A DNA stretch of 64,000 nucleotides from Rhynchopus euleeides (Eukaryota > Euglenozoa > Diplonemea > Diplonemida > Diplonemidae): contig OY723241.1 in the NCBI GenBank assembly GCA_963210315.1, positions 1,736,001 through 1,800,000 on the forward strand, in the 5' to 3' direction. Numbering within the stretch: position 1 is the stretch's first letter; every line of letters starts with the position of its first letter. This document shows positions 12,352-20,906 of the stretch, piece by piece. Position numbers and translations under genes: made by a program. The notes under the pieces were generated by a model. It worked only from the letters and a program-made list of their open reading frames with translations, was not told where the DNA came from and did not search any database.

Positions 12352-13475
12352 TGATTTCCTGTTTTGGAACAGACCCTCCAACACCCCAAAGACCCCATTT
12401 GTGTCTAACCTATCTCGTGTGCTCCGCATCCGTCAAGGCAGCAATGGTATTGGATGGTGGCATCATCAACGCATCACATAAGGAAGAAGGAATCGCGATT
12501 GCTACAATTTTCTTCAGCAGGAACCTCGCATGTGAGGTTCGATTTACTTGATGGTGGTTCGGTGAGGCCCAGCGACTATCCCAACGATGAATCCTTCTGT
12601 GCCTTTTATTGCTGGGTCTTGCGATCCACTCACCCACATCGCCACTCCTTCAGACTGGGGAGTGGTGTGCAGAGGGGGGTTGGGGGCATGCGTTTCCAGC
12701 AAAGGGGTTTTCTTGTGTGCGTCGTCGGGCCTCGGCTCAATATACCCTGACTATGTGAGGCTGCATCAGCTGTTCAGAAGAACGGGTGGCGCCCTCCAAT
12801 AAACCTTTTCTGTCATTTCCTGTATGGTCTTTTGTGATCCGGTCGCTCCGACTTGGGCAAGCTGTCTGATGGGCGGTGCACCCCACATCTCGCTTTGTGG
12901 GGAAAGCCGCTGTCGGGCTGCTGTTTGGCAACTGCTGGTTTGTTCCGTCTGTCCACACGAACCCTTCTTAGTTGGGATTGTCTCTCAGTGTTTCGGTATT
13001 CTTTTGATCAAAAACAAACACACGGGTGGATGAAGGCATGTCCCATCGAGAAGAGGAAGAACAAAAACTGATTCCGGTGTATTCTGTCCCTGTCTATTTC
13101 TTACTGACGTGCGTACGTGGGGTGATCAGTAGTTTCACATGGACGCTCTGAACAAGTGTGAGAACAAAACGGCCTTCTGGCAAAACCAGCAAAAAAAAAC
13201 ACAGAGTAAATTTGCACGCGTCGGACATGTGGCTTGTCTGCCCGTGGGCTGGGGTGGCTTGCGGTGCGTTCGAAACAAAGCTGCCCAGTTTCTCGTTTGA
13301 CATCTAAAACCAATAGAGCGAAGCCTCACCCCACCCCACCCCACCCCAGCCTTGAGCATTGGGTGCAGCATATCTGCTGCAGAACCATGGCAGTCTCACG
13401 CTGCTGCGCCTCTGTCCCCACTGTTGCCATGCACTCCACGCACGCCACAGGCCTCCGTGCGGGATCCTGCAGAAT
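12352..13475. other. Intergenic; contains a related empty site for the CACGG transposon
   Basis: Around 12465-12505 reads TCAACGCATCACATAAGGAAG, which corresponds to the two flanks of the transposon at 19446-22911 (TCAACGCATCAGTA and TAAGGAAGAAGG) joined without the insert. The surrounding sequence is therefore itself repetitive. The 3' part (13300-13475) is the upstream region of the amidase gene; it has an AG at 13471-13472, just before the chosen ATG, that could be a splice acceptor. Confidence 0.6.
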
Positions 13476-15284
13476 ATGGACATGGTGAAAAAGGACAGCG
13501 CCAAGAAGGTGGCGCTCACGGCCTTGTCGCTCTTCGTCATCAACGCGCTGCGCAACTGGTGGGCCCGCAGGAGCCGCCGGACATACCTGCAGCACATCGC
13601 AGACAAGAAGAGGAGCATCCGCGATGCGAAGCGGGCGGAGGCGAAGGAGGTGCTGCCGCGCTTCCAAGACATCCCGAATGGCATCCGCATCGTGCAGATG
13701 ACCGTGTCGGAGATGGTCGCCGCCATGGAGTCCGGCGAGCTGACCAGCGAGCAGCTGATGATTGCCGCATGCGCGCGCGCTGTGCAGGCCGGTGAGGAGC
13801 TGAACAGCAACGCAGAGGAGTGCTTCCTTGCTGCTATCGACGAGGCGAAGCAGATGGACGTCGAGCGTCGCGATGGCAAGGTGCGCGGGCCCCTGCACGG
13901 CGTGCCCTTCTCTGTGAAGGACCAGGTGGACATGGCGGGGTTCGACTCCTCCAGCGGCAGCGCTGTGAAGCTCTTCCAGCCCCGTACCGCCGACGGGCTG
14001 CTGGTGAAGATCCTGCGCGAGGCGGGCGCCATCCCCTTCGTGCGGAGCAACGTGCCGCAGGCAGCGATGCTCCCCGAGACGTCCAACTTCATCTACGGCA
14101 CCACCTGCAACCCCTACAACCCGGACAGGTCGAGCGGCGGCAGCAGCGGCGGCGAGGGTGTGCTGATTGCGACCGGGGCCTCCCCCATGGGTATCGGGAC
14201 AGACATCGGCGGGTCGGTGCGGATCCCTGCATCCAACTGCGGGATTGCGGGGTTCAAGCCGACGCCCATGCGGATGACGGGGAAGGGCATCACCACGTCG
14301 AAGAAGGGGATGTACGAAGGGCCGGGTGGGCAGTATGTCATCAAGTGCTCTGCGGGCCCCATGGCGCGGTGCGTGCAGGACCTGGAGCAGATGATGCAGC
14401 TGTGGTGCGACAACATGTGGCGTGGCGACCCCTGCATCCCGAAGCAGCCTTGGGATGCCAGCATCGCGCGGGATGAGGAGAGGAAGCTGCGCTACGGGGT
14501 GCTGCGGTACGACAAGTTCTTCCCCACGTCACCTGCGGTGGCGCGTGCTGTGGACATCGCAGCAGAGGGACTGCGCCGTGACGGGCACGAAGTTGTGGAG
14601 CTCGACGTGGACCTGATGTGGAATGCGATCACCTTTGCGACCCTGATGTCCGCAGAGGGCGACCTGCACTCCATCGTGTCGAGTGTCGAGGGCGAGAAGC
14701 TGCACCCCTCCTACGAGTTCCTCTACTCCACCACGCAGGTCCCGGCACCGGTGCGCTATATGCTGGTGAAGCTGCTGGGTATGTTGGGCTACACCCGCAT
14801 GCACCTGCTGTTGAAAACGGGGTACACGCTCAACGCACGTGAGTACGTGGATGCCACGGCAAAGCGTGATGAGCTGTGTGCCGAGTTCATGGCGATGCTG
14901 CAGAACCGCGGCATTGACGCCCTGCTTGTGCCCCAGCAGGCTGTGCCTGCGATGAAGCACGGTCTGTGCTCGCGCATCAACATCGCGTGCTCGTACACCT
15001 TCCTCTTCAACAACCTGCACTTCCCTGCGGGCACTGTCCCAGTCACGTGTGTGCAGCCCGGTGAGGACAACTACGACGTCACCCCCAAGTTCGGCGACAC
15101 CTTCGAGTCCTTCGCAAAGGTGAACAACGAGGGGTCCGCAGGCCTTCCCATCGGGGTGCAGGTGGCGACCCTGCCCTACTGTGACGAGCTGTGCGTCAAG
15201 GCGATGCGCGACGTGGAGAAGGCCGTTGCGCTGCAGCGCCCGACGCCGAAGGTGTCCGCCACGACTGCGAAGCTCAGCTACTGA
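13476..15284 (+). CDS. Fatty-acid-amide-hydrolase-like amidase (amidase signature family)
   Basis: 602 residues, uninterrupted. It hydrolyses amide bonds, in FAAH those of fatty acid amides at the membrane. The amidase signature is complete: Lys148 in FSVKDQ, Ser223 in GGSSGGEG and Ser247 in TDIGGSVRIP form the Ser-cisSer-Lys triad. FAAH wording continues with CGIAGFKPTPMRM and GPMARCVQDLE. An N-terminal hydrophobic stretch (about residues 12-28, VALTALSLFVINALRNWW region) followed by Arg/Lys-rich residues suggests a membrane anchor, as in animal FAAH. I chose the Met at 13476 because the frame upstream of it is low-complexity and reads nothing familiar; the frame itself is open from 13359. 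Substrate is inferred from family only. Confidence 0.9.
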   Translation: MDMVKKDSAKKVALTALSLFVINALRNWWARRSRRTYLQHIADKKRSIRDAKRAEAKEVLPRFQDIPNGIRIVQMTVSEMVAAMESGELTSEQLMIAACARAVQAGEELNSNAEECFLAAIDEAKQMDVERRDGKVRGPLHGVPFSVKDQVDMAGFDSSSGSAVKLFQPRTADGLLVKILREAGAIPFVRSNVPQAAMLPETSNFIYGTTCNPYNPDRSSGGSSGGEGVLIATGASPMGIGTDIGGSVRIPASNCGIAGFKPTPMRMTGKGITTSKKGMYEGPGGQYVIKCSAGPMARCVQDLEQMMQLWCDNMWRGDPCIPKQPWDASIARDEERKLRYGVLRYDKFFPTSPAVARAVDIAAEGLRRDGHEVVELDVDLMWNAITFATLMSAEGDLHSIVSSVEGEKLHPSYEFLYSTTQVPAPVRYMLVKLLGMLGYTRMHLLLKTGYTLNAREYVDATAKRDELCAEFMAMLQNRGIDALLVPQQAVPAMKHGLCSRINIACSYTFLFNNLHFPAGTVPVTCVQPGEDNYDVTPKFGDTFESFAKVNNEGSAGLPIGVQVATLPYCDELCVKAMRDVEKAVALQRPTPKVSATTAKLSY

Positions 15285-16180
15285 ACGCCCAACCCCGGCA
15301 CCACCCCTCCCGCCCCACTCACGGCGTCCTGGTCAGATGCCTGAGCCACATTACACCCTCACCCCAAACTCCTCCGTGTGATATTGTGTGACTACTAGCG
15401 TGCGTGACTCTGAGCAGTACACATTGCCGTAATTCTCCTGGCTGCGTGCCCTGGTGGTAGAGCCCGGAACATCTGTGAGGGGCTTGGCCAACAGGCATAT
15501 CACGCGTCCTTCTGCCTGGCAGTTTTCTGCTTCTGGGGGTTTTCGCTACGGGTGCCAACATGGGCATCGGTGTATTTCCTGCTCTGTAAGGGTGGAAAAC
15601 GTCGAACTTTGTCGGGAACTGTCGAGTAGCCGAGGCCTCCGGACGTCAATTCTCTTGTCTCTCGGATCTTCATAATCTACCTTTCTTCTGACCGTGCTCT
15701 GTCTGCTTCCGGGCGACGAGACCTGTCTTTCCTGCCGGCAAAACAAAATGGCACATCTCGTTGGTGGCACTGAACATCGTCGACACTACGTAAGAAAAGA
15801 GGGCCTCGAGAGAAAAGCTCTCCCAAAGATCGACGTCAACCTGTGTAAATAGTACGTAAATCAGCCTTTTCAGGGACACCATCTCGGCGATCTTGATTTG
15901 CAGATGGAGGGAGGGCCGGTGTTGCCCAGTCCAGCACTTCTGCATCTGAGCCCCAGTCTCGCCCTCATGGCTTGCCCTTCAGGTGAGACTCAATGATGCG
16001 CGGTGCGATGCGGGTCGTCGACTTCTCTACTCTGCAGAAAAGCGAGTCGTATTTCCCGGGCCTCCCGATGACACCTGATTTTTTCGGGTGATTTTTTTTT
16101 ACTAAACCCCCCCCCCCTGTATAATGTTAAATAACGCGTAATATTAAATAGCGCATAATATTAAATATGACGCATAATAT
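15285..16180. other. Intergenic, ends in an ATAATATTAAAT-rich tract
   Basis: 3' flank of the amidase gene. No recognised gene. From about 16119 the sequence becomes repeats of AATATTAAATA with GCATAATAT, which continue after the next element at 16494-16530; a similar tract adjoining a G-run recurs near 49259-49290. Confidence 0.5.
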
Positions 16181-16493
16181 GACCTAATCCACCTCGCCTC
16201 CGGGCGAGGGTGGTCGAAGGTGGGCGAGTGTGGGCGAACGTGGGCGAAAGTGCAAGAGTGCGGAAGAGGGTGGGCGAGGGTGGTCGAGTGTGGGCGAATG
16301 TGGGCGAATGCATGTGTGGGCGAGTGTGGCCGAGTGTGGGCGAGTGTGGGCGAGTTGTGGGCGAGTGTGGGCGAATGTGGGCGAGTGGTGGTCGAGTGTG
16401 GGCGAATGTGGGCGAGTGTGGGCGAACGTGGGCGAGTGTGGGCGAGTGGTGGGCGACCCTGGGCGAATTAGTGGAGGCGAGGCGGATTAGGTC
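16181..16493. mobile_element. 313-bp TIR element filled by a GTGGGCGA minisatellite
   Basis: Termini are inverted (GACCTAATCCACCTCGCCTC at left; GGAGGCGAGGCGGATTAGGTC-type at right), flanked on both sides by ATAATAT (16174-16180, 16494-16500). The interior is tandem GTGTGGGCGA / GTGTGGGCGAAT words. All three plus frames stay open through it, giving Gly/Glu/Cys/Arg/Trp-repeat translations that are repeat artefacts. Confidence 0.7.
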
Positions 16494-16532
16494 ATAATAT
16501 TAAATATAACGCATAATATTAAATAACTCGTA

Positions 16533-16641
16533 GGGGGCCCTCGCTACGAGTCACTGTGAGTCACGAGTCGTCAGTTTTCAGCCAAACATGGCTGACTTCT
16601 CACTTTTTCTCACTCAGTCACACTTGGTAGCGAGGGCCCCC
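16533..16641. mobile_element. 109-bp TIR mini-element, copy 2 of the GGGGGCCCTCGCTAC family
   Basis: GGGGGCCCTCGCTACGAGT at the left and GGTAGCGAGGGCCCCC at the right, flanked by GTA at 16530-16532 and 16642-16644. Interior shares TTTTTCTCACTCAGTCAC with copy 1 (3783-3883). Confidence 0.75.
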
Positions 16642-16680
16642 GTAATATTAAATTATTTAACCCTTTACTGGGGGGGGTCA

Positions 16681-16790
16681 AATAATTGTAACCCCTACGA
16701 TTATTTAGCGACGCGGTCTGTATAAATCGGGTGTCCCAAAATTTACAAATTTTCAACGGTGGTGAATAATCGTAGGGGTTACGATTATTC
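16681..16790. repeat. Short inverted repeat around GTAACCCCTACGATTATT
   Basis: Left arm 16681-16706 and right arm 16763-16790 are reverse complements with few mismatches; the 56-bp loop has no feature. Likely a small foldback remnant. Confidence 0.6.
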
Positions 16791-17493
16791 ACTTTTGGCA
16801 AAAATTTACCCGTTTTGCTGTTCAGAATGTCAATTGGTGGGGTGGGGGTGGGTGTGGGTCGCATTCTCGGCCTGTCTCACCGGCATTCCGTGCACACAGC
16901 AACAGCACCGGTGGAAACTGGCCATAGCACCCCGGTGGGCCACCAGGAGGGGAGGGACCCGGTGTGAGGCGCTTGAGTCATCCAGATGGGCACACGGTGG
17001 GGTCCGACACCCGATGTCGGACCCTGTGACCCGTTTTTTAGGTACCCTCCACACCCAGTGCGCGCTCGACCGTCGAATGGTTTTTCTGGTCCCGTGCACT
17101 TCCCTGCCTGCCACACCACCCCCTCGACCCCATCCCCAGCACCAGAGCGTCGTTGGCTGGCGTGCGCGGGGCACGCGTCGAATACCGATGACGGGGCCTG
17201 TGTTCCTGGGGCGCTGACGAGGTCCGAAGGGATTGACGCCTTGGCTCAGTCCTTACGTTTGGATGAGGGCGTGGTTTTTGACGTAGCGGGAGCCCTCAAG
17301 AATACAGCACAGCTGCACCTGCTCTTGCGCCGTCTCCAGTTCGCATAGTCCCTTCGTATGACGGTGACTGGGAGCCCTGGCTGTCCCGATCTATTTCAAT
17401 GACTGTATCAGTTTCCAGCCTAGTTCCCATGCTTGGGTGCTTGGCTCGGGTGCACCCTTCGAGGTGGTACAGAGAATGCAAAGAGAGTCCACA
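16791..17493. other. Intergenic, nothing recognised
   Basis: Contains a local palindrome GGTCCGACACCCGATGTCGG near 17001-17025. No gene supported. Confidence 0.45.
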
Positions 17494-17545
17494 GGGGGGT
17501 CTGGGGGGCGGAGCCCCCCAGCCGCCGGAGGCCACGGTAGTGAAC
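17494..17545 (-). repeat. Dispersed hairpin repeat, copy 1 (TTCACTACCGTGG...GGGGGCTCCGCCCCC)
   Basis: On the minus strand reads GTTCACTACCGTGGCCTCCG then a hairpin GGGGGGCTCCGCCCCCC then AGACCCCCC. Further copies at 46364-46415, 55165-55215 and 55300-55350. Confidence 0.8.
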
Positions 17546-17765
17546 ATCTGTTCCTTGTGGGGTACAGTTTCTGGACTGTGTCCATCTTCCTGAGGTTGCG
17601 TATGGGCCACCCCAGAATTTTGGTGCCCCCCCCCCCAGGCTCACCTCACTGGCAGGGAACCTGGGGGCGGGGGGGCCTCAAACCATACTCTCTTCCACCC
17701 ATTAAACTCGGGGCATGTGTGCTCCGACATGTGGGGTGACTCAATCACTGGTCTATGACGACCGA

Positions 17766-17965
17766 NNNNNNNNNNNNNNNNNNNNNNNNNNNNNNNNNNN
17801 NNNNNNNNNNNNNNNNNNNNNNNNNNNNNNNNNNNNNNNNNNNNNNNNNNNNNNNNNNNNNNNNNNNNNNNNNNNNNNNNNNNNNNNNNNNNNNNNNNNN
17901 NNNNNNNNNNNNNNNNNNNNNNNNNNNNNNNNNNNNNNNNNNNNNNNNNNNNNNNNNNNNNNNNN
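17766..17965. other. Assembly gap, 200 N
   Basis: Exactly 200 unknown bases; true size may differ. ORFs spanning it are meaningless. Confidence 0.98.
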
Positions 17966-18857
17966 GCCCTGCACATGCGCGTCGGGTGGGAGAGTATCAA
18001 CTACTTCTAGACGCGACCCGAAGGCTGCTCGTAGTGATCATGATATAGGTTCGTATGAGTCTCCAGACTTGGTTTTATCCTTGGCGCCGTTTCTGCCCTG
18101 GTGCTACCAGAGTGGCTTGCCATGCCTACAAGGGATCACGGAGACGCCTCGCCATCTGTTTAGGACTCCTGATGCAAGCACCCTTGATGGTCCAGGGGAG
18201 CCACCCCCTTCTGTTTCATTCCCTGGCACAAGTGCCCGTCATGGTATGAGAAGCCTGGGCAGTTTAAGGTCATGCCCGGGACCTTGGTGGAAGGTGCCAG
18301 GCTGTTCTTTCCCGATGTCAACCCTGCGGATCGACAGCAAACGCGAATGTGGCAATGATCGACGTTGATATGAGCAATGACGCCTCCAAGTCAAGACTCT
18401 CAGAAGGCCAAAACTGTGTTGACAATGAGGTGGCACATCGTGCTCGGTGTGGTCCCACACATACTCGAAAGGAAGGAAGGTAGACTCTAATAATACCCTA
18501 ATAATCGCCTAATCAGACTCTAATAAATTCATTTTGACTCTAATAATCGCCTAATTAGAACTCTAATAAATCTGGCTGAATCCCGAGACTCTAATAAATA
18601 CCCAAAACTCTACGTAGACCGTAAGCCGTAATTTATGATGCGTAAAAGTGTAGGAGTGCTTCCGACGATCCTGTTCCTTTTCTGTGTGTCTAGCTATCTC
18701 GTGTTCACATGTGCTCCACACCCACATCAAAGCAGCAGGCTCTAGGGTAGTGGAAGCGTCAACGCAAACTATATTTGGTTGAATCGTAGTCGCCGACGTG
18801 ACACACCACTCCGGAGTCATCATCAGACAACATCATCGGTACGAGGTGCGAGAGAGA
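17966..18857. other. Intergenic, nothing recognised; TAATAA-rich patch
   Basis: From 18484 to 18600 the phrases GACTCTAATAA and ATCGCCTAAT recur. The phrase GCGTAAAAGTGTAGGAGTGC near 18640 recurs in a similar form near 4716 (GCGTAAAAGCGTAGGACTGC), so it belongs to a dispersed repeat. Confidence 0.5.
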
Positions 18858-19395
18858 GTTCTAAGACAGGACTGCCGCTGGTCGGTGATCCTTGGAATAC
18901 GGTGAAGACGTAAGGAGCGACGAGCGTGAAGTGAGCGTAGTCGGGACAGAGTGATAGAACCTCAAGACAGAACTGCCGCTGGTCGGTGTCTGGTCAAGAG
19001 GAGAGCAAATCGAGTGTCTATTCAGTCCATAAACCTCAAGACAGAACTGCCGCTGGTCGGTGTCTGATCAAGAGGAGAGCAAGACAGGTGTGTATTCAGG
19101 TCATAAACCTCAAGACAGAACTGCCGCTGGTCGGTGTCGGTCAAGAGGGGAGAAAGGCTGGTGTTTTTTCGGACTCAAGACAGAACTGCCGCTGGTCGGT
19201 GTCTGGTCAAGAGACAACCTCGAGATAAAGCTGCCGCTGGCCGGTATCTAGTCAAGAGGCTAACACAAATAACTTCAAGGTACGCCAGTAAGAGCTCACC
19301 GCTGGTCGGTGTCTCAGTGAGAGAAGGAATAACACCAAAAGGCCTCGAGACAGGACCGCCGCTGGTCGGTATCCGAGTCAAGAGGAGGATAAAGG
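18858..19395 (+). repeat. Minisatellite 3, CTGCCGCTGGTCGGTGTC units of about 45-75 bp
   Basis: Eight units: AAGACAGAACTGCCGCTGGT is followed by CGGTGTCTGGTCAAGAGGAG and a variable tail. Early units are about 74 bp apart; later ones shorten and drift. It ends about 50 bp before the CACGG transposon. Confidence 0.8.
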
Positions 19396-19445
19396 AACTG
19401 TGACTGTAAGACGGGGTGGAAGGTGGAAGCGTCAACGCATCAGTA

Positions 19446-19584
19446 CACGGTGGACTCCAGCGGGGGTAGGGTAACCCTTTTCGGGAGTCTCAACTAGGGG
19501 GAGTCCAACTCCCGCTAGCGGGAGTCTATACTCCCGCTAGCGGGAGTCTGACTCCCCCTAGCGGGAGTCTTTTCACCTATTTTC
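19446..19584 (+). repeat. Left terminal and subterminal region of the CACGG transposon
   Basis: After the terminal inverted repeat come CTCAACTAGGGGGAGTCC and three ACTCCCGCTAGCGGGAGT-type palindromes, possible transposase or accessory-protein binding sites by analogy with subterminal repeats of CACTA elements. Confidence 0.75.
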
Positions 19585-19701
19585 ACTCATTTTTCCCATG
19601 ATACCTATGCAATGTGGCACTCGTCACTGAAGTACAGCCACACACACACACACCAAACGGACGTTTCCACCCATCCCAGCTCGCAGACCTGATTCACAAA
19701 A

Positions 19702-20703
19702 ATGGGGAAGACGACAACGAAGCCGGCAGTGAAGGTGGCAGCGAAGCCGGCGGCGAAGTCGAGTAAGAAGAAGAAGAGCGCAGAGAGTCCCGAGGCTGCG
19801 GAGGCGACGAACATTGTGGCTGATTTTTGCACGGCCTTCCTCGTTAAAAAAGGGGGAAGTGTGCTGACACTGGGATCCATTAGAAGGCTCCTAGCAACGG
19901 TGTTGACCGGCAAGGAGATCAACAAGCACAGCCCCCAGGTGGCCAACGCCATCACCGCCGTATTCCCTGACATGGACAAGCTCGCTGTGAGGGAGGTCGA
20001 GATGATGCAGAAGGACGGCACCCTCCCCGCCACCTACAGGGTTGAGGTGAAGCGCGGGAAGGTGCAAGACACCAAGTTGGTGGGTGTCACCCTCAAGCCA
20101 AAGATGCCCTTGGCTTGGGCGGAGGAGGGCCACAAGAAGAATCCGCTGTACCAGCGGGTCCTTGCTGCGCTTGCCCCGGCCTACAAGGAGGTCGAGATGA
20201 ACAACGTGTACACTGCCGTGCAGCAGGAGGAGGATACTACGACGAAGAATGTGATGCAGCACTTCCCGGTGGTCACCCCGTTGCCTGGGGCAGCCAACGT
20301 GCATGTGGTGATGCTCGAGGGGCTGTTGACCCGGGTTGAGTTTTCAGTGACAGGCCTGCAGGTGTCGCTGACGTGTCTTCGCGTGGTCCACGAGGGTTCG
20401 ACAATCCCCAGCGGCACATACACCGCCACCTATTTCCTCCCCAGGAGCCCTGCCGATGGCGAGCCCATCACCTGCGAGCAGGTGGAGGGGCAGTTGGCCC
20501 TGTGGAAGGTCACCGTTCCTTTGGAACAGCCCCGCGCCACGGTGACCGGCTCAGGCCAGGCCAACACCTCCACCGTGGGGAGGTACAAGGACCTGCTGGG
20601 GATCGACCTCGCACAGCCTGAGGTCCCCGACACAGAGGAAGAAGCCCCTCCGAGCATCCCGCAGGCCATCACAGTGGAGGAGGACGACATGGACACCCTC
20701 TGA
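19702..20703 (+). CDS. Transposon ORF1: basic, putative DNA-binding accessory protein
   Basis: 333 residues starting MGKTTTKPAVKVAAKPAAKS. The first 30 residues are a Lys/Ala/Pro arm with KKKK at 25-28, like a histone-tail or nuclear targeting segment. Residues about 40-125 (SVLTLGSIRRLLATVLTG ... ATYRVEVKRGK) have the helix-helix-helix-hairpin rhythm of a winged-helix fold; this is inference. The second half is beta-rich and ends in an acidic tail (EEDDMDTL). I do not recognise the family. Two relatives lie in this window: a close truncated copy at 42619-42999 (minus) and a distant broken one at 27496-28339. Position upstream of the transposase suggests a role like the accessory protein of CACTA elements. 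Confidence 0.75.
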   Translation: MGKTTTKPAVKVAAKPAAKSSKKKKSAESPEAAEATNIVADFCTAFLVKKGGSVLTLGSIRRLLATVLTGKEINKHSPQVANAITAVFPDMDKLAVREVEMMQKDGTLPATYRVEVKRGKVQDTKLVGVTLKPKMPLAWAEEGHKKNPLYQRVLAALAPAYKEVEMNNVYTAVQQEEDTTTKNVMQHFPVVTPLPGAANVHVVMLEGLLTRVEFSVTGLQVSLTCLRVVHEGSTIPSGTYTATYFLPRSPADGEPITCEQVEGQLALWKVTVPLEQPRATVTGSGQANTSTVGRYKDLLGIDLAQPEVPDTEEEAPPSIPQAITVEEDDMDTL

Positions 20704-20906
20704 GGGAAGCTGGCTGTGCATCAGCCTGCGGAAGTTGAATGATCAGACTGTCATGGAAGCCACAAACCCCACACTCCAAAACATCGACAGTTTTTTCGCT
20801 TGGCTACATCTGACGTGGTGTGTGTGTTGCAACCTTATTCGGCTCCACTCACACTCGCTCTCACAGGTGTCACAGGGGGTATTTTCAAGACCCATGCCAT
20901 CGAACC

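Noticed and set aside
15440..15500. GGTGGTAGAGC resembling a tRNA D-arm
   Set aside because: No anticodon arm or T-arm at the right distance.
16210..16497. Gly/Glu/Cys/Arg/Trp repeat proteins in all plus frames
   Set aside because: Product of the GTGGGCGA minisatellite; all three frames are equally open.
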